Shown here: positions 35,572 to 44,997 of the stretch, piece by piece
Position numbering within the stretch: position 1 is the first letter of the stretch
How the letters are laid out: each line of letters starts with the position of its first letter
Assembly: GCA_041392475.1 (NCBI GenBank)
Contig: JAWKLZ010000001.1
Location: forward strand, 2,852,001 to 2,916,000
Direction of reading: 5' to 3'
Source: Chitinophagales bacterium
GTDB taxonomy: Bacteria > Bacteroidota > Bacteroidia > Chitinophagales > UBA2359
DNA: 64,000 nt
The notes under the pieces: generated by a model
What the model saw: only the letters and a program-made list of their open reading frames with translations
The model's database searches: none
What the model was told of the DNA's origin: nothing
Program-made: the position numbers and the translations under genes

Positions 35572-36510
35572 TCACTTATTTTGATTGTGTTCTTTTAGCA
35601 CCCGAGCTACAAATTTTTCGGTGGAGTTGGTAAATTCTGCAATTTTTGCAGTTGACCAATTTGGAAACTCCTCTTTCAACTTTACAATGGTATTCCGTTT
35701 TTCAAGAAGTATTCCCTCTTTTTTTCCTTCCTTTTTTCCCTCTTCTTTGATTGCTTCAAAAGTTGTCATAGCCAAATCACTTATTTTTTTAGGTAAATTT
35801 TTATACAATTCACTAACAGTCTTGGGCTTTAGCTTCGTTGCATTACCTATATAAACAAACAATGCTTTGAGAAAGTTCTTCCCTCGTTCACTTTCGATGT
35901 AGTCTTCTGAATAAACAAATATTTTAGCAGAATTCGCTTGAAGATATTCCACATTCCAAATATACTTAAAAATAAGCAAGGTGTTAATTAGGAAACCAGC
36001 CTTCAATTGAAGCAGTGCTTCATCAGAATAATCACGCAAATCGCTTAGATGGTAATCAAAATTGGGTATATATTTTGTTAGCTCATTATTAGGCAATTTG
36101 AAGTACTCATTGAAAGGTTTGTAATGCCATTTTCGCTGTCCGTGATACAGGATAATAGGGATAGTAACCGTCAATGATTTTTTATCCTTCAAGTCATTTT
36201 CCCAAGCATTGACCAAGTATCGAAGCAACTGTAAGTGTGGATATTGTGGCACATAACTTTTATGTTCAAATAACAGACTGATACGAATCGCTTCGTTGCC
36301 TTTTGACTCGCAGTAGTAAACAATATCTGAAAAATGCTCACTCAGGACATCATCTACATAAGAACCATCAGAATGTTCTAAGGTCTTCAAATCCAGATTG
36401 CTGGAAATTTCTTTTGGAAGAAACTGCTGAATATAATCCTCCGCTACTTCCTTGATAGAAAAAGTGGATTTAAAGAATTTGTCATGTGGTTTTTCTACGG
36501 ACATAATCAA
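35572..36510 (-). CDS. Rpn family recombination-promoting nuclease
   Basis: 312 residues. The N-terminus HDKFFKSTFSIKEVAEDYIQ is the family start, and the PD-(D/E)xK nuclease core is read from SDIVYYCESKG to LLFEHKSYVPQYPHLQLLRY (Glu-x-Lys). The C-terminal part has a charged Glu/Gly/Lys repeat (KEEGKKEGKKEG) and a helix-turn-helix-like end (NWSTAKIAEFTNSTEKFV). Related E. coli RpnA-E promote recombination and act in phage defence. The ATG overlaps the stop of the upstream gene by 4 bases (ATGA), which suggests coupling. ATG at 36504 is an alternative start. Confidence 0.85.
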   Translation of the reverse strand: MIMSVEKPHDKFFKSTFSIKEVAEDYIQQFLPKEISSNLDLKTLEHSDGSYVDDVLSEHFSDIVYYCESKGNEAIRISLLFEHKSYVPQYPHLQLLRYLVNAWENDLKDKKSLTVTIPIILYHGQRKWHYKPFNEYFKLPNNELTKYIPNFDYHLSDLRDYSDEALLQLKAGFLINTLLIFKYIWNVEYLQANSAKIFVYSEDYIESERGKNFLKALFVYIGNATKLKPKTVSELYKNLPKKISDLAMTTFEAIKEEGKKEGKKEGILLEKRNTIVKLKEEFPNWSTAKIAEFTNSTEKFVARVLKEHNQNK

Positions 36511-39137
36511 TCATTCACCTTATACGCAAACACATTGTTCGCAATCCCCCCTGCAATCAAAATATCATCTCCAATGCCAAACAAATCGGCAATTACAAAA
36601 GGTGTTCGGGCTTGAATTGGAAAGTCAGGGTGAATTTGACCATAGTTTTTGAGAAGGTAAATCTCATTTCCACTTTGACTAAATGCGCCAATACTTTTGG
36701 TGTCTTTACCCGTTAATTGCACAGTAAAAATATCAGACATCCGCACTTCATCCGAAAAATCGTAGTCAAACAGTTTTTCCTTGTTGTTGAACACATACAC
36801 CTTGTTTTGAGTCAAAAATACATTCTCTTCTACTGAACTACCCAATACATTGGCGGTCAAAAAATCACTCGTTCGACTCAACTGAACAAAATCCTTGCTC
36901 CATTTCTTACCTTCCATATCAATAAAATGGGTGCGGTCGTCTGCCGTTGTCACAACAACCGTTGTACCTTCTTCGGTTATGTCAATTTCAGGCGCACTAA
37001 TCGGGCGGCTTCCCAGACTGATTTTGTGTATCAATTCACCTTCAAAGTTAAGCATGTACACATTGCCATTCTCATTAACAGCCAAAATATAATCTTTCTC
37101 TGCTTCAATAAAATGCTGCAAAGGGAAAATAACCAATGCCAGATAATCCCTTGGATCCCAATGCGTCATAGGACGACCGCTGTACTCATAGCCATAGACC
37201 TTGTTGTTTCCACAAGGAATGAAAAAATGGTACTCTTTTTGGCGGTCAAATTTAGCCACACCCATTCCCGTATTAGCTGCGGTACTCAGGCGTTTGGGAT
37301 ATTCGTAAATGTCTTTACCCTCTCGATCCACCAAAAAAATCTCGCTTTTGGTATTGAACATGTATTGCAGTTCCCCATTGTTCAAAAAATCTACCTGATA
37401 AATTTCTCCCAAAATTTCTCGATCCAATGGCCGCTTCCACAAAATAGACCCTCTATCCGAAATCAGATACAAATTGTAGTTTTCATCTTGAACAATCACT
37501 TCTTTCCCCTTTGTCAAATGATTCGTCATCACTTGTGGAGTGATGATTGCAGGTGCTTCCAATTGCACATTCCAAATCAAAGTCGTTTGGTCAACAGCCT
37601 GTTTGTCGTAGCCAATGATGCCGTTTGTCGTCACTTTTCCGCCCGATTTATCCATTTGAACTGCCACAGGACCGAGTCGTTTGTAATAATTGTATTTGGT
37701 TTCCAACAATTTCGAGAAACTTTTAGAAGCATTGACACTCAGCAATTGTTTGAGGCGAAGCGGATGTAAATACACCACCATATTGCTGCTTTTGTCCAGT
37801 GTTTGCGAAAACTGAATGTACCCTTCTTCCCTATTCAAGGTCTGTTCGGCAATGTATTTTTGGACAAATACTTTCACCTGCTCCACATTTGGCGCAAAAA
37901 CAGCATAGTTGTCAATGACCGAAAACCAAGCATCTTCAAAATGTTCTGCAATTCTATCACCAAAAAGGTGTGCTGCAATAGGTTTTGCATTTGCAGGTAC
38001 GATACTATATCCTTGAAACAAAAATGGGGCTGCATTTTCACGAGGATTTCCTTCAAATAATTTGCTCATTTGACTGCGTGCCAACTCTTTATCTGTCACC
38101 TCAGCTACAATAAAGCTCTCCTTATGATGGTCTTCTCCCAAAGGTTCGGTAAAACCATAAGCCCATTCATTCCCCATCCAATCCAAAAAATATTGATTAA
38201 AGATAGACTTCATCTCACCACCTAATTTGCGGTTGAAGCTACTGAATTTATTCACCCGTTCATGGATCAAAAACGCCGTATTGAAGGGCAATACCACAGG
38301 CAAATCTGCTTTTGAAGCCGCTCCTTGTCCCGTCAATGCTGCAATCAATTCATGGTCATCGTTGAATTGTGTTTTACCATCCAAAATCATTTGCCTTTTC
38401 TGAAAATCAAAACCTACTTGCGACCACTTCAATAAGTCCTGCAACTGATCGAAAACAGAATTTTGGATAGTTTCCTTCAAAAAAACCGTTTCCAAAAAGG
38501 GGATATTTTGGTAATTGATGTGCATCAGTGCATCATGACTTGCATCGTTTTCCCCTGAAGGACGTGACAAGCCCCCCCAATACGTACTGTATTGACTCAA
38601 GGATTCTTCGACTAAAATGGGTTCAAAACTACATATAACAAGTTTGCCATCATTGGCAATGGTAAATTTTTGGTTAGAATTGGGAAGCTTTAAGTCATAA
38701 ATCTGTGTGCCTCTAAAATTTCGCTGAGATGCCTTTACACCTTTCTGCTCCAAAGCTGCAATGAGTTTTTCCATACTTGTTCCCAAAGCAGAACGATGTA
38801 AGTAAAGTATGTAGTCATACTCATCTGCTCTGGAAAGATGCAAGGACGCAACCAATCGCTTTTCCATATCTGGTGTTTTATACAAAAACAAGGTATCCAA
38901 CATCTTATAAGTTGATTCTATCTTACTCACCAGTTCGATATTTTGCATATCGAGCCAATAGTTCGTATCCATCAACTTCTTATGGGTTTGCTGAATATCA
39001 TTTATTTCCAATACCATAATGGCACTTTGAGGAATGGCATCGAAATACATCTGCTTAGAACTAATAATCCCTAATTGCTTCAATAGAAACCATAAACCAA
39101 CTATAACGATAAGTGCTATGAATAATTTTCGCTTCAT
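36507..39137 (-). CDS. Membrane-anchored DUF3352-like protein with C-terminal beta-propeller
   Basis: About 876 residues from the ATG at 39137 (MKRKLFIALIVIVGLWFLLK, an N-terminal anchor); the longer frame to 39197 would run into the start of the divergent DUF423 gene and is not preferred. The middle (FDAIPQSAIMVLEINDIQQT ... RLVASLHLSRADEYDYILYL ... LFGDRIAEHFEDAWFSVIDN) resembles DUF3352-type envelope proteins. The last about 330 residues carry PQQ/WD-like repeats (NYNLYLISDRGSILWKRPLD, NGNVYMLNFEGELIHKI). Probably an extracytoplasmic scaffold or sensor. Function unknown. Confidence 0.7.
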   Translation of the reverse strand: MKRKLFIALIVIVGLWFLLKQLGIISSKQMYFDAIPQSAIMVLEINDIQQTHKKLMDTNYWLDMQNIELVSKIESTYKMLDTLFLYKTPDMEKRLVASLHLSRADEYDYILYLHRSALGTSMEKLIAALEQKGVKASQRNFRGTQIYDLKLPNSNQKFTIANDGKLVICSFEPILVEESLSQYSTYWGGLSRPSGENDASHDALMHINYQNIPFLETVFLKETIQNSVFDQLQDLLKWSQVGFDFQKRQMILDGKTQFNDDHELIAALTGQGAASKADLPVVLPFNTAFLIHERVNKFSSFNRKLGGEMKSIFNQYFLDWMGNEWAYGFTEPLGEDHHKESFIVAEVTDKELARSQMSKLFEGNPRENAAPFLFQGYSIVPANAKPIAAHLFGDRIAEHFEDAWFSVIDNYAVFAPNVEQVKVFVQKYIAEQTLNREEGYIQFSQTLDKSSNMVVYLHPLRLKQLLSVNASKSFSKLLETKYNYYKRLGPVAVQMDKSGGKVTTNGIIGYDKQAVDQTTLIWNVQLEAPAIITPQVMTNHLTKGKEVIVQDENYNLYLISDRGSILWKRPLDREILGEIYQVDFLNNGELQYMFNTKSEIFLVDREGKDIYEYPKRLSTAANTGMGVAKFDRQKEYHFFIPCGNNKVYGYEYSGRPMTHWDPRDYLALVIFPLQHFIEAEKDYILAVNENGNVYMLNFEGELIHKISLGSRPISAPEIDITEEGTTVVVTTADDRTHFIDMEGKKWSKDFVQLSRTSDFLTANVLGSSVEENVFLTQNKVYVFNNKEKLFDYDFSDEVRMSDIFTVQLTGKDTKSIGAFSQSGNEIYLLKNYGQIHPDFPIQARTPFVIADLFGIGDDILIAGGIANNVFAYKVND

Positions 39138-39191
39138 TAGTGAAGATTTGCTTAATTTTATGACTTTATAGGTTAATAAACGTGATTTAAA

Positions 39192-39578
39192 ATGCAAAGA
39201 AATTTAATCATCATTGGGTGTATTTCTGGGGCCCTTGCAGTTGCACTAGGTGCTTTTGGAGCGCACGGATTGAAGGCGAGCATTACCCCCGATCAACTTA
39301 GGGTCTTTGAAACGGGCGTAAAATACCAGTTTTATCACACTTTTGCTATTATAATGACAGCTTTATTGTTGGAAAAGTTCAATCATGCCTTCACAAATTA
39401 TGCAGCTTTTTCTTTCATTGCAGGAATTGTGCTTTTTTCGGGTTCGCTTTATTTGTTGGCAAATAGAACCTTGCTGGGGATTGAAAGTTGGACATGGATT
39501 GGGCCGATTACGCCAATTGGAGGATTGTTTTTTATTGTGGGGTGGGTTTTGTTGGCGGTGGGTGTTTTTAGGAGTTGA
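39192..39578 (+). CDS. DUF423 family small membrane protein
   Basis: 128 residues, four membrane helices. The family start IIGCISGALAVALGAFGAHG, then LKASITPDQLRVFETGVKYQ with FYHTFAI, is diagnostic of DUF423 (YgdD/YwdK). These small inner-membrane proteins are widespread and have no agreed function. It lies 54 bases from the divergent propeller gene and is followed by another membrane protein on the same strand after 52 bases. Confidence 0.93.
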   Translation: MQRNLIIIGCISGALAVALGAFGAHGLKASITPDQLRVFETGVKYQFYHTFAIIMTALLLEKFNHAFTNYAAFSFIAGIVLFSGSLYLLANRTLLGIESWTWIGPITPIGGLFFIVGWVLLAVGVFRS

Positions 39579-39630
39579 ATGTATGATTGATGAACTGCTT
39601 TATGGCTTCTTAAAGTAAATGTAAATCTTT

Positions 39631-40206
39631 ATGTCTCAAAATAAAACCTTTCAAACCCTGATTAACATTTCTCTCTACCTTGCTTTATTTATAGCAATGA
39701 CCTACATGATTTTCTTGCTTTCTCAATACACTAACCCTATTCCAGGAGCTGTGAGGATATTGAGATTAGATATAGGAATCCTTGCTGTAGTTCTTGTATT
39801 AGTTATGGTTTCAACACTTGATTTTAGAAATAAAAAATTTGAAGCAAAGACTATTTGGAGTCGAAATTTGACTCTATTCTTTTTCTTGAACCTTGCTTTA
39901 TCTTCTTATTTATGGGTATACACATTCTCTCATCTTGGTTATCCTGAAAGTGGTCTTCAAAATGGTTTGTGGGGTTTTAATAGTTCAGAGTTGGGAGACT
40001 TAGGGTGGGAATACTGTTATTACTTTCAGCCTCTACTTGGAGTTCTTGGTTTGATAATTTCACTATCTACTTTCTGCAATATCAAATACAGACTAAATAA
40101 AGCAGATTATCGCAAAATTTTCATCGAATTGCTTCCTATTTTTGCAGTTGGAATTCTCATTTTTTGTCATTATAATTTTATTGAAAAACCCTACTTCAAT
40201 GGGTAA
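39631..40206 (+). CDS. Hypothetical integral membrane protein
   Basis: 191 residues with about five membrane helices (about 10-30, 45-62, 80-98, 130-148, 165-182) and short loops. No recognised family motif. It sits between the DUF423 gene and an exported hypothetical protein, all on the plus strand with gaps of 52 and 77 bases, so they may form one transcript. Confidence 0.65.
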   Translation: MSQNKTFQTLINISLYLALFIAMTYMIFLLSQYTNPIPGAVRILRLDIGILAVVLVLVMVSTLDFRNKKFEAKTIWSRNLTLFFFLNLALSSYLWVYTFSHLGYPESGLQNGLWGFNSSELGDLGWEYCYYFQPLLGVLGLIISLSTFCNIKYRLNKADYRKIFIELLPIFAVGILIFCHYNFIEKPYFNG

Positions 40207-40283
40207 AATCACTCTATTGTTAAGACACAATTTGATTTGCAATTGTCTTAATATTTCTAACCAATAAAATATGAATTAACATT

Positions 40284-41384
40284 ATGAATGTAAAAACCTT
40301 ATTTATTACCCTACTACTTTTCACAATAAGCAATGTTTATGCCCAAAAAAAAGCTCACATTGTTAAATTAGACCCTCCTTTCGTTAAAGCCATAGAAACA
40401 GACTTCTACATTTCAAAAATCATTGACAACAGAACTAATAAAGAAAACATTGGAGTCATACAAAAAGGCTTGGGAAATAAAAAAGTGCCTGCCAATTTTG
40501 AAGAAGACTTATCTATTCATTTGTTGGATTTTCTAAAGAAATTGGTACAATCATCGGAGGATAAGACTCCTCTTGCTCTTCAAGTAAACCAACTATCTAT
40601 CTACGAAAGAACCTCTGCTTTTACAGAAATGGGAGGCTGTGAGGTTAGATTGGAATTCTCGAAAGAAGAGAACGGTCAACTTATATCCTTTGGAGAATTC
40701 ACAGCAGTCGTTGAAAACAAGGGTACTTCAGATGTTACCGCCAGACATGATGAAAGAATCATTGAAGCCCTCACCACCTGCATAAATGATTTTTCAAAAA
40801 CTGACTGGAAAAATACAATTCCTACCACTATTGCGGAAAACGACGCTATTCAAGCAAACTATACTTATGACTATATCGTAAAACCCAAAAAAGGGCTCTA
40901 CAGAAGCTTTAATGCTTTTCTAAAAAATGCTCCTTTTGATACTTCTGCCTATTTCTTTCAGCCAATCAAAAAGAAACAACGCTTTGAGAGGTATCAAGTA
41001 TATGACAATGAAGAAGAAAACAGAATAAAGAACCTTTTTGGCTTTTCGGACGGTGAGCATTTTTACTTGAGTGCAATGGAATATACGACTTCTTACCATT
41101 TTATTAAATCGCAATTCATAGGAAGATTTATTTACTTTGAAGATCAGATTTATTCACCAGGGGCTGCTATTGCCTTTGGTTTGATTGGAGCAGCAGCTTC
41201 TACCAAGCATACTGGAATCGTATTGGACACCCAAACGGGTCTAACTTCCATAGTAAATACAAAAACCATTGAAGCTCTAATCGAGTCTTATCCAGACCTC
41301 CAAAAGATGTATGAAAACAGCAATAAAGGAATAGTTGCTTACAGAACTATTATTGAACAATTAAATAAACTTGATAAAAAATAA
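40284..41384 (+). CDS. Hypothetical exported protein
   Basis: 366 residues with a signal peptide (MNVKTLFITLLLFTISNVYA). The first half of the mature part (FYISKIIDNRTNKENIGVIQ ... LALQVNQLSIYERT) has a strand/helix pattern like periplasmic lipoprotein-type domains; the second half includes FGLIGAAASTKHTGIVLDTQ, which could be a weakly hydrophobic segment. No family was recognised. The stop lies 18 bases before the M32 carboxypeptidase gene, so read-through into it is likely. Confidence 0.65.
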   Translation: MNVKTLFITLLLFTISNVYAQKKAHIVKLDPPFVKAIETDFYISKIIDNRTNKENIGVIQKGLGNKKVPANFEEDLSIHLLDFLKKLVQSSEDKTPLALQVNQLSIYERTSAFTEMGGCEVRLEFSKEENGQLISFGEFTAVVENKGTSDVTARHDERIIEALTTCINDFSKTDWKNTIPTTIAENDAIQANYTYDYIVKPKKGLYRSFNAFLKNAPFDTSAYFFQPIKKKQRFERYQVYDNEEENRIKNLFGFSDGEHFYLSAMEYTTSYHFIKSQFIGRFIYFEDQIYSPGAAIAFGLIGAAASTKHTGIVLDTQTGLTSIVNTKTIEALIESYPDLQKMYENSNKGIVAYRTIIEQLNKLDKK

Positions 41385-41402
41385 AATTCATACAATTACA
41401 AA

Positions 41403-42893
41403 ATGAAAACCAAATACCAAAAATACCTCAAAACCCTTCAAAAAGCGGCTGACATTGACAGTTCGATTGCTGTATTGAGCTGGGATCAAGAAACGCAACT
41501 TCCTGCAAAAGGAGCAAAACACCGAGCGCAGCAAATCGCTACTTTGAGCGGTTTGGGGCATGAAATCAAGGTATCGCAAGAACTGGGCGACTTGCTACAT
41601 GAGTTGTCGGAAGACAGCACTTTGTCTGCCAAACAATTGAAGAACATCGAATTGAGTTTGGAAGGCTACAAAAAAAATCAGAAATTTTCGACCGATTTTG
41701 TAATGAAAATGTCGGAGGCAACTTCCAATGCGTTTCAGGCATGGGCAAAAGCAAGAGAGGCAAACGATTATGCGGTTTTTCGCCCAGCATTGGAGCAGAT
41801 GATTGATTTGAAGCGAGAACAATGTGAAATCATTGGTTATCAAGACCATCCTTATGATGCGCTTTTGGACCAATATGAACCCAAAGAAAAAACGGCTGAC
41901 CTCAATGTGCTTTTTGCAGATGTGCGGCAGCAATTGGTTGATTTTGTGAAGGAAATCAGTGAGAAGCCACAAGTTGAAGATTCATGGATGTACAAGCATT
42001 ATGACAAAGACAAGCAGTGGAAATTCGGTATAGATGTCTTGAAGCAAATGGGCTACGATTTTGAAGCGGGACGACAAGATATTTCGCATCACCCTTTTAC
42101 TATCAGTTTCAGTCCATTGGATGTAAGGGTAACAACTCGGATTACGGAAAACAATTTCCACGAAATGTTGTGGAGCTGTATTCACGAAGGCGGTCATGCC
42201 TTATATGAGCAGGGTTTGCCTGTGGAGGATTACGGTTTACCGACTGGTGAGACGATTTCGCTGGGTATTCACGAATCGCAGTCGAGGCTTTGGGAAAACA
42301 ATGTGGGGCGTGGATTACCGTTTTGGAAAGCCAACTATTCGGCATTGCAGCAGACTTTTCCTGAAAACTTGGGGAATGTATCTTTGCAGGACTTTTACAA
42401 ATCTATGAATCTGGTGAAGCCTTCGTTGATTCGCACAAATGCGGACGAATTGACCTATCATTTCCATATTTTGGTGCGCTTCGAAATCGAAAAAGCCTTG
42501 ATTGAAGGCAACATTGAAGCGAAAAACTTGGATGAGGTGTGGGTTGAAAAGTACAAGGAGTATTTGGGCATTGAAGTGCCTTCTGACCGTGAGGGGATTT
42601 TGCAGGATATTCACTGGTCGCATGGCAGTTTGGGTTATTTTCCGACCTATTCTTTGGGCAGTTTTTATGCCGCACAGTTTTATGCTCAGGCAAACAAAGA
42701 TGTGCCAAATTTGGAGGCGGAAATTGAAGCGGGAAATTTGATGCCGATGTTGGAGTGGCTTCGGACGAATGTGCATCAACATGGACGACTTTATACGGCA
42801 GAGGAATTGTGTGTGAACATTACGGGCGAAAAACTGAATTTCAAGCATTTTATGGACTATGCGAAAGTGAAGTATGGAGGAATTTATGGCTAA
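41403..42893 (+). CDS. M32 family metallocarboxypeptidase
   Basis: 496 residues, the normal length for thermostable carboxypeptidase Taq-type enzymes. The zinc motif HEGGH is at 261-265 (SCIHEGGHALYEQGLP), with the downstream glutamate in GIHESQSRLWEN. Family segments SSIAVLSWDQETQLPAKGAK at the N-terminus and RTNADELTYHFHILVRFEIE also fit. It removes C-terminal residues from peptides in the cytoplasm. The M61 aminopeptidase gene follows on the same strand after 169 bases. Confidence 0.96.
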   Translation: MKTKYQKYLKTLQKAADIDSSIAVLSWDQETQLPAKGAKHRAQQIATLSGLGHEIKVSQELGDLLHELSEDSTLSAKQLKNIELSLEGYKKNQKFSTDFVMKMSEATSNAFQAWAKAREANDYAVFRPALEQMIDLKREQCEIIGYQDHPYDALLDQYEPKEKTADLNVLFADVRQQLVDFVKEISEKPQVEDSWMYKHYDKDKQWKFGIDVLKQMGYDFEAGRQDISHHPFTISFSPLDVRVTTRITENNFHEMLWSCIHEGGHALYEQGLPVEDYGLPTGETISLGIHESQSRLWENNVGRGLPFWKANYSALQQTFPENLGNVSLQDFYKSMNLVKPSLIRTNADELTYHFHILVRFEIEKALIEGNIEAKNLDEVWVEKYKEYLGIEVPSDREGILQDIHWSHGSLGYFPTYSLGSFYAAQFYAQANKDVPNLEAEIEAGNLMPMLEWLRTNVHQHGRLYTAEELCVNITGEKLNFKHFMDYAKVKYGGIYG

Positions 42894-43062
42894 GATTGTT
42901 TATGGGATTTTGAACGCTGAGACGGAGAGACACAGAGTTTTTTCTTCTTTTTGCACTTCTATATTCCTCGTCAGTAAAAATTACTTACAGAATGACAATA
43001 CTTTATGAAATATATTGGCCAGAAATAACAGTAAAAAACAATAGCATCAAAAAAAATAATCT

Positions 43063-44868
43063 ATGCAACTAACTTTACCTACTTTCGCCCTTCTTTTCTT
43101 ACTGCAAACGGTTTTGTTTGCCGAACCCAAAATCGAATACCATTTATCTTTTCCAGAACCACATACGCATTATGTAGATGTAGATATGCGCATAATGGAC
43201 TTGGAGGAGGATTCGGTGGATGTGAAAATGGCGGTGTGGACTCCTGGATCTTATTTGGTGCGGGAATATTCGAGACATATTGACGCAGTACAGGCGATTG
43301 GATTGGAAGGGAAACCATTGAAGGTAAAGAAAATCAATAAAAATACTTGGCGTGTTTACAATGGTATAGCTAAAAACATTTCGATTCAATACAATGTATA
43401 TGCGTTTGAATTGACTGTCCGAACAAGTTTTATTGATGCTGATTTTGCTGCTTTGAATGGGGCGAGTATTTTTCTCTATCCAGCTGATATGCAGCAACTT
43501 CCTTCAACGGTTCATTTGTACCCACACAAAAATTGGCAAAAGGTTTCGACTCCATTGAAGCCTGTGAAAGCAGAGGATCCGCTTATTTTGAAAGCCCCGA
43601 ATTATGACATTTTGGTGGATTCACCTATTGCTCTTGGTAATCAAGAAGTAATTGATTTTCAGGCGGCTGGCGTGCCACATCGTGTGATGATTGAAGGAAA
43701 GGGCAATTATGAAACAGCAAAAATGGTGGATGCGATGCAAAAGATTGGGGCAGAGGCAGTAAAATTGTTTGGCGAACATCCATGTGAAGATTATTTGTAT
43801 ATGATGTACAATTGGGATGGCGGACGCAATGGCTTGGAGCATTTGAGTTCAACGATGATTACCTATCCTCGTTGGGATTATGAGCCTGAAAGTCGATTTT
43901 TGAGTTGGGCAGGTATTACTGCACACGAGTACGTTCATCTTTGGTTGGTCAAACGATTGCGTCCAATAGAACTGGGGCCGTTTGACTATGAGAATGAAAA
44001 TTATACGCATTTACTTTGGGTGATGGAAGGTGTGACGAGTTATTACGATGATATGTTGTTGCGACGATCGGATTTGATGGATGTGGATGATTATTTGCAG
44101 GTGGTAACGCACAATATTGACAACACCGAAAATGTGGCTGGCAATGAGGTACAGTGTGTTGCACATGCAAGTTTTGATGCTTGGATTAAATACTACAATC
44201 GAAACGAAAACTCGAATAATACAACGGTTTCTTATTATACAAAAGGTGCGGTTTTGGGAACTTTGCTGGATTTGGAAATCATTCACCATACTAAAGGAGA
44301 GAAAGGTTTGGATGATGTATTGCAATATATGTACCAACGCTACTTCAAAGAATTGCAGCGTGGTTTTACGGATGAGGAGTTTGAAGCAGCAGTGGAAATG
44401 GTCATCGGCAAGGAAATGGATGCTTTTTTCGAGGATTATGTATTTGATACCGAAGCGATTGATTACAATAAATACTTCAATTATGCGGGACTACAACTCG
44501 TCAATGTGGACGAGTTTGATGAGAGTATTGACCTGGGCGCAAGGTTAAAATCGGATGAGGGCAAACTTACAATTGTATCCGTCAATCGTGGCACACCTGC
44601 TTATCTGTATGGCTTGAATGCGAGGGATGAGATTGTGGCAATTGATGGTTTCCGAACGGATTCTGAGTTGGCTCTGCAAAAGGTGATTTCGCATCGAAAG
44701 GCAGGTGATCGAGTGACGTTTACGGTGAATCGAGGGGGTGTTTTGAAAGATATTGAAGTAGAATTGGACAGCAATCACAAGGTTCACAACTTTTTGGAAC
44801 AATTACCTGATGCGACTAAAGAACAGCAAGCAGTGTATATGAGATGGTTGGATATGAAGGAGTTTTGA
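43063..44868 (+). CDS. M61 family glycyl aminopeptidase with PDZ domain
   Basis: 601 residues with a short signal peptide (LPTFALLFLLQTVLFA), so it is exported. An N-terminal beta domain (about 20-190) is followed by the catalytic domain with HEYVH at 288-292 (GITAHEYVHLWLVKRLRP) and the third-ligand glutamate in WVMEGVTSYYDDM. A PDZ domain lies near the C-terminus (about 480-575, NRGTPAYLYGLNARDEIVAI). M61 enzymes release N-terminal Gly or Ala. Placed after the M32 enzyme, it may serve peptide use in the periplasm. Confidence 0.94.
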   Translation: MQLTLPTFALLFLLQTVLFAEPKIEYHLSFPEPHTHYVDVDMRIMDLEEDSVDVKMAVWTPGSYLVREYSRHIDAVQAIGLEGKPLKVKKINKNTWRVYNGIAKNISIQYNVYAFELTVRTSFIDADFAALNGASIFLYPADMQQLPSTVHLYPHKNWQKVSTPLKPVKAEDPLILKAPNYDILVDSPIALGNQEVIDFQAAGVPHRVMIEGKGNYETAKMVDAMQKIGAEAVKLFGEHPCEDYLYMMYNWDGGRNGLEHLSSTMITYPRWDYEPESRFLSWAGITAHEYVHLWLVKRLRPIELGPFDYENENYTHLLWVMEGVTSYYDDMLLRRSDLMDVDDYLQVVTHNIDNTENVAGNEVQCVAHASFDAWIKYYNRNENSNNTTVSYYTKGAVLGTLLDLEIIHHTKGEKGLDDVLQYMYQRYFKELQRGFTDEEFEAAVEMVIGKEMDAFFEDYVFDTEAIDYNKYFNYAGLQLVNVDEFDESIDLGARLKSDEGKLTIVSVNRGTPAYLYGLNARDEIVAIDGFRTDSELALQKVISHRKAGDRVTFTVNRGGVLKDIEVELDSNHKVHNFLEQLPDATKEQQAVYMRWLDMKEF

Positions 44869-44939
44869 AGATTCGAATGCTTATAAAACAAAATCTTACT
44901 TAAATTTAAGTCCATATTAAAAGAAAAGAATTTTCATGG

Positions 44940-44965
44940 AATAAAAAGGCTGATTCCTTTTTATT
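44940..44965 (+). terminator. Hairpin between the M61 gene and the ATPase gene
   Basis: Perfect 10-bp arms AATAAAAAGG / CCTTTTTATT around a 6-base loop. It could end the M61 transcript; it lies directly before the -7 box of the next gene. Confidence 0.6.
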
Positions 44966-44968
44966 GCC

Positions 44969-44976
44969 TATTTTTG
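44969..44976 (+). promoter_or_regulatory. Candidate -7 box TATTTTTG for the ATPase-HNH operon
   Basis: A perfect TAnnTTTG match 21 bases before the ATG at 44998. The TTG that could be read as an earlier start codon is part of this box, which supports the ATG. Confidence 0.5.
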
Positions 44977-44997
44977 AGTAAAATAGATAGATGTGAT

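Noticed and set aside
39137..39197. Longer N-terminus of the propeller protein up to 39197
   Set aside because: It would overlap the divergent DUF423 start and lacks a signal-anchor look; the ATG at 39137 begins a proper membrane anchor.
42910..42940. GAGACGGAGAGACACAGAG purine-rich string after the M32 gene
   Set aside because: Short degenerate repeat with no pairing partner; not enough to call an element.
44869..44997. Retron non-coding RNA or reverse transcriptase upstream of the ATPase/HNH pair
   Set aside because: No reverse transcriptase gene within the window flanks, and the 129 bases show only one short hairpin and a promoter box.
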